DNA from: Effusibacillus pohliae DSM 22757
GTDB taxonomy: Bacteria; Bacillota; Bacilli; Tumebacillales; Effusibacillaceae
DNA: 64,000 nucleotides
Assembly (NCBI RefSeq): GCF_000376225.1
Contig: NZ_AQXL01000133.1
Location: forward strand, 1 to 64,000
Direction: 5' to 3'
Under the pieces are notes generated by a model. It was not told the DNA's origin. It saw only the letters and a program-made list of their open reading frames with translations, and searched no databases. Positions 1 to 7,116 of this stretch are shown here, one piece after another. Made by a program: the position numbers and the translations under genes. Every line of letters begins with the position of its first letter. Positions within the stretch are counted from its first letter, which is position 1.

Positions 1-144
1 GGTGACCAGGTGCTGGCCTCTGCCTTGCTCGACCGGCTCCTACACCACGCCACCACCATCAACATCCGCGGCAACAGCTACCGGATGAAGGACAAGCTGC
101 GTGCCGGGGTGACACATGCGCTGAAGGAGGAGGTGACCGCGTAG
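1..144 (+). CDS. istB: IS21-family helper ATPase IstB, C-terminal 47 residues
   Basis: The frame is open from base 1 to a TAG at 142-144. The translated end contains LLDRLLHHATTINIRGNSYR followed by a lysine-rich tail, the characteristic C-terminus of IstB/DnaC-like AAA+ ATPases that assist the IstA transposase. The Walker motifs lie upstream of the window. The gene is the distal one of the istA-istB pair, so its own end marks the right side of the element. Whether the full-length protein is intact cannot be judged. Confidence 0.8.
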   Translation, partial: GDQVLASALLDRLLHHATTINIRGNSYRMKDKLRAGVTHALKEEVTA

Positions 145-158
145 ACCGAACATATGTC

Positions 159-250
159 TGGGGAATGATGCGCGATGATTTTGGGGAACTGAATCCGCTG
201 TTTGTGGGGAATTGAGCGCGATTTTTTTGGGAAGTTTTAATCCGCTATTG
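159..250 (+). repeat. Two imperfect 46-bp direct repeats in the IS21 right end
   Basis: Copy one runs about 159-204 and copy two about 205-250. Both begin TGGGGAAT, carry GCGCGAT near the middle and end AATCCGCT(G/A)TT. They are probably transposase-binding sites of the insertion sequence. Confidence 0.6.
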
Positions 251-253
251 ACA

Positions 254-754
254 ACGCCCAATCCGCCGGAACCGGATCCGGTTGGTTCCGACCTGTACAA
301 AACGGAAAAATCGTACGGCAAATGCGAAGTGATCCTGTATTCGCCCGACCATAGGGCGATGCTGCCGGAACTGCCGGTGGAACATATCGAGAAGCTGGTG
401 GAGGCGGGCGACCCAGCTTAATTTGGGCAGTTTATGAGCCAGTCGCACGAGTCGCTGCGTGATCTGAATGAAGTAACCGGTTTCGAGCTGGACGCTCTGT
501 TTGAGGCAGCGCCCAAAAGCGAAGGCTGCATCGGAACCAGGATGACGGAGGCGGGCCTTGGCGGATGTACGGTAAGCCTCGTGTACCGGGATGCACTACC
601 GGATTTTGCAGCGCGTGTGGCGCAGGGGTACCAGCTGAAAACCAGGCGAAAACAAAACCAGGCGAAAACGGGGTTGACACCGACGTTCTATATTTGTGAT
701 ATTGGCGATGGTGCACGTGAAATTACGGGGGAGGTGGAAGGATGTCCGTTTTAG
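254..754 (+). pseudogene. galT-galK deletion remnant: GalT head fragment fused in frame to GalK tail
   Basis: From 254 the frame reads NPPEPDPVGSDLYK, then YGKCEVILYSPDH and LPELPVEHIEKLV, the N-terminal part of galactose-1-phosphate uridylyltransferase. Without a frame change it passes to EAGDPA, a TAA at 419-421, then FGQFMSQSHESLRD and later TPTFYICDIGDGA, the C-terminal part of galactokinase. GalK proteins usually have Gln where the TAA stands, so one C-to-T change of CAA explains it. The IS21 insertion removed the GalT start, a deletion removed the rest of galT and the front of galK, and a nonsense mutation followed. An ATG at 434 could in principle start a 106-residue GalK tail, but it would have no kinase domain. 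The last codons overlap galE by 13 bp, showing the ancestral order galT-galK-galE in an operon. Confidence 0.85.
638..669 (+). repeat. 16-bp perfect tandem duplication inside the galK remnant
   Basis: AAAACCAGGCGAAAAC occurs at 638-653 and again at 654-669. It lies in a stretch that is absent from ordinary galactokinases just before the conserved TPTFYICDIGDGA tail, so it is a replication-slippage scar in a gene no longer under selection. Confidence 0.8.
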
Positions 755-1728
755 TGACGGGCGGCGCCGGCTATATCGGCAGCCACACGGTGGCTGAACT
801 GCTGGTGCAAGGGGAGGATGTAATCATTCTCGACAATCTGGAAAAAGGCCACCGGCCGGCCGTTTTGACAGAGGCATTTTATCAAGGGGATATCCGTGAC
901 GAGGGATTGCTCGACAAAATTTTCACCGAGCGTCAGATCGAGGCGGTGATTCATTTTGCGGCCAGCTCCCTGGTCGGGGAAAGCGTGCAGGAACCCTTGA
1001 AATATTACGACAACAATGTTGTCGCGGCGCAGAAGCTGCTTGCGAAGATGAACGAACATGGCGTCAAGAAAATCGTCTTTTCGTCAACCGCCGCCACATA
1101 TGGGGAACCGAAGCGCATCCCGATCGAGGAAACGGATCCGACCGAACCGACCAGCCCATACGGGGAAACGAAGCTGGCAATCGAGAAAATGCTGAAATGG
1201 TGCGACCAGGCGTATGGCATTAAGCATGTGTCACTGCGCTACTTTAATGCGGCCGGTGCGCACCCGGACGGTCACATCGGGGAAGACCACACGCCGGAGA
1301 CGCATCTGATTCCGATCATTCTGCAGGTCGCGTTGGGCCAAAGGGAGTTTGTCTCGATTTTTGGCGACGATTATCCGACGGAGGATGGCACCTGCATCCG
1401 CGATTACATCCATGTGATGGATTTGGCAAACGCCCATTGGCTCGCTTTAAAGCGTCTGCGGGAAAGCAACGAGAGCGGCATCTACAACCTGGGTAACGGA
1501 GCCGGCTTCTCGGTCAAGCAGGTGATCGACAAGGCGAGAGAGGTCACGGGGCATCCGATTCCGGCCCGCATCGGTCCGCGCCGGGCAGGCGACCCAGCCG
1601 TCTTGATCGCTTCCTCCGAAAAAGCGAAACAAGAGTTGGGCTGGCAGCCGAAATACAACAGCCTGCAGCAAATCATCGAAAGCGCCTGGAACTGGCACAA
1701 ACATCATCCGCAGGGGTACAAAAAGTGA
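742..1728 (+). CDS. galE: UDP-glucose 4-epimerase
   Basis: GalE interconverts UDP-galactose and UDP-glucose in the Leloir pathway and supplies UDP-galactose for surface polymers. The 328-residue protein has the usual length. The Rossmann NAD motif TGGAGYIGSH is at residues 6-15, and the catalytic YxxxK of the short-chain dehydrogenase fold is Tyr140/Lys144 within SPYGETK. A conserved RYFNAAG follows. The start has GGAGGTGGAAGG just upstream and overlaps the galK remnant by 13 bp, so it was translationally coupled in the old gal operon. Because galT and galK are destroyed, its surviving role is probably UDP-galactose synthesis for glycans rather than galactose catabolism. A strong terminator follows. 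Confidence 0.95.
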   Translation: MSVLVTGGAGYIGSHTVAELLVQGEDVIILDNLEKGHRPAVLTEAFYQGDIRDEGLLDKIFTERQIEAVIHFAASSLVGESVQEPLKYYDNNVVAAQKLLAKMNEHGVKKIVFSSTAATYGEPKRIPIEETDPTEPTSPYGETKLAIEKMLKWCDQAYGIKHVSLRYFNAAGAHPDGHIGEDHTPETHLIPIILQVALGQREFVSIFGDDYPTEDGTCIRDYIHVMDLANAHWLALKRLRESNESGIYNLGNGAGFSVKQVIDKAREVTGHPIPARIGPRRAGDPAVLIASSEKAKQELGWQPKYNSLQQIIESAWNWHKHHPQGYKK

Positions 1729-1761
1729 AGTGCGCGCCAGTCGACCAGTGGTATTTGATGG

Positions 1762-1798
1762 CAGTCGGCCTCCGCAAAGGGCCGACTGGTCTTTTTTT
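1762..1798 (+). terminator. Rho-independent terminator after galE
   Basis: A perfect 9-bp stem CAGTCGGCC / GGCCGACTG (1762-1770 and 1780-1788) with a 9-nt loop is followed by a run of seven T. Confidence 0.85.
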
Positions 1799-1989
1799 GA
1801 ATGGTTCCCTCACTACCAACGTCCCGTCCTCCCATTTCCCGATAGTGACGCGTTCTTTTTTTGGGACTGTTTCCTTCACCACCCCCACATTCTGCCGACC
1901 GCCTGCGAATCCTGTATGTGGCGGTTGAAATTTCAGAAAAGTAAATATTTAAAATCGGGATTTGCTGATGGATAGGAGGAGATGTACGA

Positions 1990-3819
1990 ATGAACCGCCG
2001 AAAGATGGGAAAATGGGGGGCAGTTCTTTCCGTTTTGACCGGTGTCGCGGCCCTGCTGGGACCGGGGCAGACCGCACAGGCGGAACTGGCCGGTACCGGC
2101 ATACCGGCGGCAACCGCTGTCGCAGCCGGAGCATGGGAAGCGTATGACCGACCCGCCCAATATGCCGTTCTGACGGAGACGGATGTCAAGATTCCGATGC
2201 GGGATGGGGTGATCCTGGCAGCCAATGTGTACCGTCCCAACGCACCGGGCACATTCCCGGTGATCCTGACGCAAACTCCGTACAACAAAAATTCGCCGCT
2301 CGGCGCAGCCAACACCTTTCTGGTGGAGCGAGGCTACGCGCATGTGGTGGTGGATGTCAGGGGAACGGGCGGTTCGCAAGGGGTATGGGAATCGTTCGGT
2401 GAGGCCGAACAGCGGGACGGGTACGAACTGGTTGAATGGGCGGCCCGTCAACCGTGGAGTGACGGCAAGGTCGGGTTGTGGGGGGCGTCCTATATGGCGA
2501 TCAACCAGATTTTCACCGCCGCCCAACAACCGCCCGGCCTGAAAGCCATTTTTCCGATCGTTCCAATGGCCGATTCGTACCGTGACATTCTGATGTCAGG
2601 TGGGTTGGTGAACACCGGGTTCATACCGCTGTGGCTGGGTCTGGTGACCGGTACCAGTTTGCTGCCGCCGACCTATACCCTTGCCGATCCGGTGCGGGGC
2701 GCGACCACTCTGTCGGGGCATGCCTCCCAGATCGGCAACTTCCAGACGAGTTCTTTGACGTCAGTCCTGACAGGCGGCGAAATGGCGTATGACGGGCCGG
2801 GCAACAAGCTTCGATCACCGATTCGCGTTGTCGATCGGGTGCAGGTTCCCGCTTTTGTAGTTGGCGGGTTGCACGATATTTTCCAACGCGGGGAGCCGCT
2901 GTTGTACGAACAGTTGAAAAAGAGGGTGAACGCCAAACTGCTGATCGGCAATTGGACGCACGGGGACTTCGGCAGCGGATTGCCGGCCGACGGAGTGCCA
3001 ACGCTCAACCAGCTCGCGCTGCGCTGGTTTGACTTCTATCTGAAAGGCATCCAGACGCGCGTTGACCGAATCCCTGCTGTCACGCAGTACGTGTTGGGGA
3101 AGGGGCATTTTGAGGTGCAGCCCGACTGGCCCCACCCGCGCATCAACATCCAAAAAATGTATCTGCACGCTAACGGCCAGCTTTCCAGCGAGCAAGCGGC
3201 GACGCTGGAGCCGTCAGAGCGGATGCTGCAGCAACCAGTGAACGGAATCTGTTCCGGCAGCGCAAACCAGTGGACAGCCGGCTTGCTCGGGGCCGTACCC
3301 TGCACGAAGGACAACCGCTTGACGGAGTTGACCGAATTGACCTACACTACCGCGCCGCTGAAGCGGGACCTGAAGCTGTCCGGTCCGATTGCCGCTGAGG
3401 TGTATGTCTCGACGACCGCCAAGGATGCCGTACTGTCCGTCCGGGTCACCGATGTGGCACCCGACGGGGCGTCCACCGAACTGACAGCCGGTTGGCTTGC
3501 CACCTCGTTCCGGGCTCTCGATCTGGCGAAAAGCCGGGTGGTCGACGGCGAAATCCTGCAGCCCTGGCATCCGTTTACCAGGGAGTCTGTACTACCGGTG
3601 ACGCCGGGGGAGATCATGCCACTCAATGTGGAGATTTTCCCCACCAATGCGGTGATTCCGGCCGGCCATCGCCTGCGGGTTGCAATTGGACCAAGCGATT
3701 TCCCGCATGCGCTGTCGCCGCTGCCGCAGCTTGCCAACCAGGCTGGCGGGATGGTCCAGATTTGGCACGGTCCTGAATATCCGTCCACCATCCTGTTGCC
3801 GGTCGTTCCGGAAAAATAA
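1990..3819 (+). CDS. Secreted CocE/NonD-family (X-Pro dipeptidyl-peptidase-like) alpha/beta hydrolase
   Basis: A 609-residue serine hydrolase of the CocE/peptidase S15 family, whose members cleave esters or acyl bonds. The N-terminus has a charged start, a hydrophobic stretch and a likely signal peptidase site after AQA (residue 31), so the enzyme is probably exported. The nucleophile elbow is GASYMA with Ser167, preceded by a GSQG oxyanion-type segment (VVDVRGTGGSQG). A catalytic Asp is plausible in GGLHDIFQRG and His in WTHGDFG. The C-terminal jelly-roll region characteristic of the family fills the last ~230 residues (LSGPIAAEVYVST). The ATG has AGGAGGAG 8 bp upstream. It is a single-gene unit between two terminators. 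The substrate is unknown; cocaine esterase activity should not be assumed from family membership. Confidence 0.88.
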   Translation: MNRRKMGKWGAVLSVLTGVAALLGPGQTAQAELAGTGIPAATAVAAGAWEAYDRPAQYAVLTETDVKIPMRDGVILAANVYRPNAPGTFPVILTQTPYNKNSPLGAANTFLVERGYAHVVVDVRGTGGSQGVWESFGEAEQRDGYELVEWAARQPWSDGKVGLWGASYMAINQIFTAAQQPPGLKAIFPIVPMADSYRDILMSGGLVNTGFIPLWLGLVTGTSLLPPTYTLADPVRGATTLSGHASQIGNFQTSSLTSVLTGGEMAYDGPGNKLRSPIRVVDRVQVPAFVVGGLHDIFQRGEPLLYEQLKKRVNAKLLIGNWTHGDFGSGLPADGVPTLNQLALRWFDFYLKGIQTRVDRIPAVTQYVLGKGHFEVQPDWPHPRINIQKMYLHANGQLSSEQAATLEPSERMLQQPVNGICSGSANQWTAGLLGAVPCTKDNRLTELTELTYTTAPLKRDLKLSGPIAAEVYVSTTAKDAVLSVRVTDVAPDGASTELTAGWLATSFRALDLAKSRVVDGEILQPWHPFTRESVLPVTPGEIMPLNVEIFPTNAVIPAGHRLRVAIGPSDFPHALSPLPQLANQAGGMVQIWHGPEYPSTILLPVVPEK

Positions 3820-3835
3820 GGCGAAGCAGCAAACA

Positions 3836-3868
3836 GGGGAGCCCCGGACAGGGTGCGTCCCCTTTTTT
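3836..3868 (+). terminator. Rho-independent terminator after the CocE-family gene
   Basis: GGGGAGCCCC pairs with GGGTGCGTCCCC allowing two single-base bulges, followed by six T. Confidence 0.7.
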
Positions 3869-4044
3869 CACGATGGCCACGCGATCTGACAAGCTCTCCT
3901 GTCTGATCCATGCCAGATTAATCTGTTCGCTGAATTCCAGGTCTTCCGCGGAACATTTTGCTGATGCTTTTTGCTGGAGAAAACACGGACAAATGTGGAA
4001 CATTTTTTAGCTTATAAACGATGGAAAGCAGTAATATTTATGGT

Positions 4045-4053
4045 TGGTATAAA
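4045..4053 (+). promoter_or_regulatory. Candidate extended -10 promoter for the MFS gene
   Basis: TGGTATAAA is an extended -10 element about 60 bp before the MFS start codon. No good -35 is present. The rest of the gap 3820-4116 holds only the upstream terminator and AT-rich sequence. Confidence 0.4.
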
Positions 4054-4116
4054 ATCTATATGTAATATCAGCTTATTTGCATCGATGAGACAATTGTTTT
4101 TCTAGGGAGGAACATT

Positions 4117-5343
4117 ATGGTTGGGTTGTACAGGTTGATTGGATGGCGGAATTTTGCCATCATTCTGACGGCAGACACGTTGTCAAATTCCGGATTGTGG
4201 TTCGGAATCCTGGCCAACCTGCAGTTCTTGCAGATGACAGTTCCGTCCGATTTTGTCCGCTCGTTGATCTTGGTCGCCGGTCCGGTGCTGGGGATTCTGA
4301 TCAGCCCGAAGGCGGGGGTGGTCATCGACCGGCATGCGAAGAAACGGGTGCTGATGGTCAGTAGTTTGCTGCAGCTCGCTTCCGCCGTGATGATGATGAC
4401 TGCGATGTATTTACAGTCGGTGCCGTTGATGGTGGCCGGATTGTTGATCGCCAACGTGGGCAACTCGCTTTATATACCGACCCTGCAGAGCGTAATTCCG
4501 ATGGTGGTACGAAAGGAACACCTGGTGCGGGCGAATGCGGCGTATTCCAACCTGGTGACGATGACGAGGATTGGTGCGACAGCGGTGGCCGGTCTGCTGT
4601 TAACCGTATTGCCGTTATATGGAATGTATATCGCCGTATTTCTATTTTACTGTGTGATGACGGCGTTTCGTTATTTGCTGCGTTTTGAGGAGCAACCTGC
4701 CAATTCCTTCAACCAGGCGAAGCAGAAAATTTCGTTTTTCGAGGTGTTCCCGTTGCTGCGGGCCACCCCGCCGCTGCTGTTTGTGATCGCCGCAGGCACG
4801 TTGGTATTTTTGTTCCTGGGAGGATTTAATCTGCTGATTTTGAAATTCAGCGAAACACAGAATGACCCGGCGCTGAAAGGCTGGCTGTACACGATCGAGG
4901 GGATTTTTGTCCTGATCGGCGGGTTTGCCGTTCGCAAATGGTTCTCCGGCGGCGATTTGCTGCGGCGCAGCGTGTTTTTGCTGGCGGGAGTGGCGGCGAG
5001 CATCTTTTTGATGCATTTTGCCGATCAGCAATGGGAAGTGATGGCCGGGTTCGGGCTGTTCGGCCTGATGCTGGGCGCGTGGTCGCCGATGCAAGCGGTG
5101 ATTCCGCAATTGCTCGTGCCGGAAGACATACGAGGCCGCTATTTTGCTTTGCAGGCGATGTGGAACCGGACCATGTTTCAACTGGCGCTGCTGCTGACGG
5201 GAGCGATGCTGGATCTGATCGGGCTCGCGCACTATTTGCTGGTGCTGTCGATAGTGATTTTTGCCGGTTTTCTGGTGATGCTGGTGTCCATCACGCAACA
5301 GAAGCTGCGGGTGGAGAGCCCTCGGCAAAACGTGGCGGTGTGA
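4117..5343 (+). CDS. MFS transporter, probable drug/metabolite exporter
   Basis: A 408-residue integral membrane protein with about 12 hydrophobic segments, the normal size for a major facilitator. The end of the first half carries the cytoplasmic loop PKAGVVIDRHAKKRVLM, which matches the loop 2-3 motif of MFS drug exporters in a relaxed form. It resembles the enterobactin/macrolide exporter branch (MFS_3/Bcr-like), but the substrate cannot be read from sequence. The ATG follows AGGGAGGAAC. It stands alone: a terminator lies before it and the next gene has its own promoter. Confidence 0.85.
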   Translation: MVGLYRLIGWRNFAIILTADTLSNSGLWFGILANLQFLQMTVPSDFVRSLILVAGPVLGILISPKAGVVIDRHAKKRVLMVSSLLQLASAVMMMTAMYLQSVPLMVAGLLIANVGNSLYIPTLQSVIPMVVRKEHLVRANAAYSNLVTMTRIGATAVAGLLLTVLPLYGMYIAVFLFYCVMTAFRYLLRFEEQPANSFNQAKQKISFFEVFPLLRATPPLLFVIAAGTLVFLFLGGFNLLILKFSETQNDPALKGWLYTIEGIFVLIGGFAVRKWFSGGDLLRRSVFLLAGVAASIFLMHFADQQWEVMAGFGLFGLMLGAWSPMQAVIPQLLVPEDIRGRYFALQAMWNRTMFQLALLLTGAMLDLIGLAHYLLVLSIVIFAGFLVMLVSITQQKLRVESPRQNVAV

Positions 5344-5376
5344 GCCAATCAATCTCACTCGGAAATTGTAGTTTGA

Positions 5377-5385
5377 TGGTATACT
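5377..5385 (+). promoter_or_regulatory. Candidate extended -10 promoter for the coiled-coil gene
   Basis: TGGTATACT, an extended -10 element, lies 22 bp before the ATG at 5407. A -35 is not clear. Confidence 0.4.
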
Positions 5386-5406
5386 TGAAAATAGAAACAG
5401 GGAAGG

Positions 5407-5754
5407 ATGATCGAAATGGATGAAACGAAAAAGTTGCTGACGGCCATTTTGGAACGTTTGGAAATCCAGGGCGCCGAAATCAAAGGGCTGCACGGAGAAG
5501 TGAGCGGGCTGCGGACCGAAGTAAACGAGCTTCGTACTGAAGTAAACGAGCTTCGTACTGAAGTAAACGAGCTTCGTACTGAAGTAAACGAGCTTCGTAC
5601 TGAAGTAAACGAGCTTCGCACCGAGTTGAGGGAATTCAAACAGGAGGTTGCACAGCGATTTGATCAACTGGAAGAAAAGATCGATTATGTGACGGAAAAG
5701 GTGAGGGAGCATGACCGAGATATTTTCAGTTTAAAACGGAAATCGAAAGCTTGA
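5407..5754 (+). CDS. Small coiled-coil protein built from heptad repeats
   Basis: A 115-residue, highly charged protein without signal peptide or membrane segment. Residues ~30-75 consist of repeated EVNELRT heptads, exactly one coiled-coil turn unit each, encoded by 21-bp DNA repeats. The tail QRFDQLEEKIDYVTEKVREH continues the coil and ends HDRDIFSLKRKSKA. The same tail pattern (FDQL, then EHDKDIYILK) occurs in the protein at 22810-23091, so the two are paralogues. A related repeat-built protein lies at 60303-60653. Function is unknown; such short coils usually act as oligomerisation or scaffold modules. The start follows GGAAGGATGATCGAA. Confidence 0.7.
   Translation: MIEMDETKKLLTAILERLEIQGAEIKGLHGEVSGLRTEVNELRTEVNELRTEVNELRTEVNELRTEVNELRTELREFKQEVAQRFDQLEEKIDYVTEKVREHDRDIFSLKRKSKA
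5518..5622 (+). repeat. Five tandem 21-bp units coding one heptad each
   Basis: Units start at 5518, 5539, 5560, 5581 and 5602. The first four are identical; the fifth differs by two bases at its end. A degenerate sixth unit (EVSGLRT) precedes them at 5497. Each unit encodes EVNELRT, so copy-number change keeps both frame and heptad register. Confidence 0.95.
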
Positions 5755-5984
5755 TTGATGGATCCCCTGCACGTACCCTCCGCTTGTTCCGCCGGGGACT
5801 GATCATCCGCGGGATCCGCAGTTTGGCAACGCATACAGCATTGTGATCTATTCAGCAAGCATCAGTTGAGCAATCTGTCTTTTCACTGCGAATCCCTATG
5901 TCCCGACTTTTGTTCTGCAGTTTCGTCTGCGACCTGCGTATTTCTGCTCGTCTGGCGAATACAATGAATGTGGGAGGGATGCCG

Positions 5985-7088
5985 ATGAGTTGGTTTTGGA
6001 AGTGGAGAAACAAACCAGCCGTATCGAATCCTGAACGTTTGTTGAACTACATAGTCAATACGGAAGCGGACGGGCAGCTTTCCCAGAGCGGCATTTTTCA
6101 AAGTTCGGACGCCCAACTGAAGCGAATGATCCGGCATATCGTCGAATTTTTCAAGGAACAACCGGGTCCCCGCCGGCTGATGTTTTATTGCCACGGGGGG
6201 CTGGTTACGGAAGCGGAGGCGGGAGCGGCGATTGAGAGCCGTTACCAGACGTTTCTGGGAAACCGTATCTATCCGGTGTTTTTTATCTGGCAGTCCTCTT
6301 TTTTGGAGGTGCTGGAAGATCATTTGCGGGAAACGGTGCATGAGCGTGTCTATGAAATGTCGGGCGTTGACACGGCGGTGGATGAAGTGATCGAGGAAGC
6401 GGCGAAGCTGTTTCCGGAACCGTGGAACGCGATGAAACACCGGGCGGAACAGGTGTTTGCCAGCCAAGGCGGCGGCTGGCGGTTTTTGCTGTTGCTGGCA
6501 AAAGCGCTGCAGAAAGAGCGGCTGCAGGCGGAAGTGCATCTGGTTGGCCACAGCGCCGGATCGATCTTGCTGTACACTTTGTTGAAGCAACTGTTAGACG
6601 GGAAAGCGGAAGTGTATCCGTATCTGAAAATCATTACCTGTAGTTTGTATGCGCCCACCTGCACAGTCGATCAGTTTGAAAATGCGTTTGCCCGTGCGAT
6701 CGATCGGCTGCTCCTGAAGCGATTTTTCCTTTACACGTTGAGTGACGAACTGGAACGGACCGATCCGTCGGTGCCTTTTTACAGCAAATCGATCCTGTAC
6801 CTGATCAGCCGGGGGTTGGAGGCACAGCAGGGAGACAAGCCGATTTTCGGGATGGAGATATATGCAAGGACGAACCCATCGCTGCAAAGCATTCTTGCGA
6901 AGGGGAAAGGAGCATGGGTGCTGGCCGATCGGGAAAGCCGGCCGGTGTATTTTCCGGCGCCGTCCGGTCTGCTCGAGCTTGTCAGCCGCGCCAGGGAGCA
7001 CGGCGATTTCAGCACCGATCCTGCAACGTTGAATTCGACGCTGTGCACCATCCTGAACTGCAATCAACTGCTGGCGGAATTTCAATAA
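5985..7088 (+). CDS. Alpha/beta-hydrolase-fold protein of unknown function
   Basis: A 367-residue cytoplasmic protein. LVGHSAGSILLY around residues 187-198 is a nucleophile elbow with Ser190, and RRLMFYCHGGLV near residue 65 resembles the oxyanion strand HGG of lipases and esterases. The C-terminal region contains FGMEIYART and a His (REHGDFS) that could complete a triad. The start ATG at 5985 was chosen because GGGAGG sits 7 bp upstream; an upstream in-frame ATG at 5898 has no ribosome-binding site. It lies 28 bp before the NAD(P)HX repair gene and may be co-transcribed. I recognise the fold but not a named family. Confidence 0.65.
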   Translation: MSWFWKWRNKPAVSNPERLLNYIVNTEADGQLSQSGIFQSSDAQLKRMIRHIVEFFKEQPGPRRLMFYCHGGLVTEAEAGAAIESRYQTFLGNRIYPVFFIWQSSFLEVLEDHLRETVHERVYEMSGVDTAVDEVIEEAAKLFPEPWNAMKHRAEQVFASQGGGWRFLLLLAKALQKERLQAEVHLVGHSAGSILLYTLLKQLLDGKAEVYPYLKIITCSLYAPTCTVDQFENAFARAIDRLLLKRFFLYTLSDELERTDPSVPFYSKSILYLISRGLEAQQGDKPIFGMEIYARTNPSLQSILAKGKGAWVLADRESRPVYFPAPSGLLELVSRAREHGDFSTDPATLNSTLCTILNCNQLLAEFQ

Positions 7089-7116
7089 AGCAACAGTCGG
7101 TCAAGGAGGAACTTCC

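Larger units (their letters stand above)
1..253 (+). mobile_element. Right end of an IS21-family insertion sequence (left part outside window)
   Basis: The window opens inside the last codons of an IstB-type helper ATPase, followed by about 110 bp of non-coding DNA with two imperfect direct repeats and a CA end at 252-253. Multiple repeated transposase-binding sites near the ends and TG...CA termini are typical of IS21 elements. Immediately after 253 the reading frame of a galT gene starts in mid-protein, which fixes the insertion point. The target duplication cannot be seen because the left end is missing. Confidence 0.75.

Noticed and set aside
1673-1888. Minus-strand frame reading KETVPKKERVTIGKWEDGT
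   Set aside because: Protein-like wording, but it covers the galE terminator and galE end and has no ribosome-binding site.
5518-5622. Regular tandem repeats as a CRISPR array
   Set aside because: The units are contiguous without spacers and encode a coiled coil; the same holds for 60459-60566.
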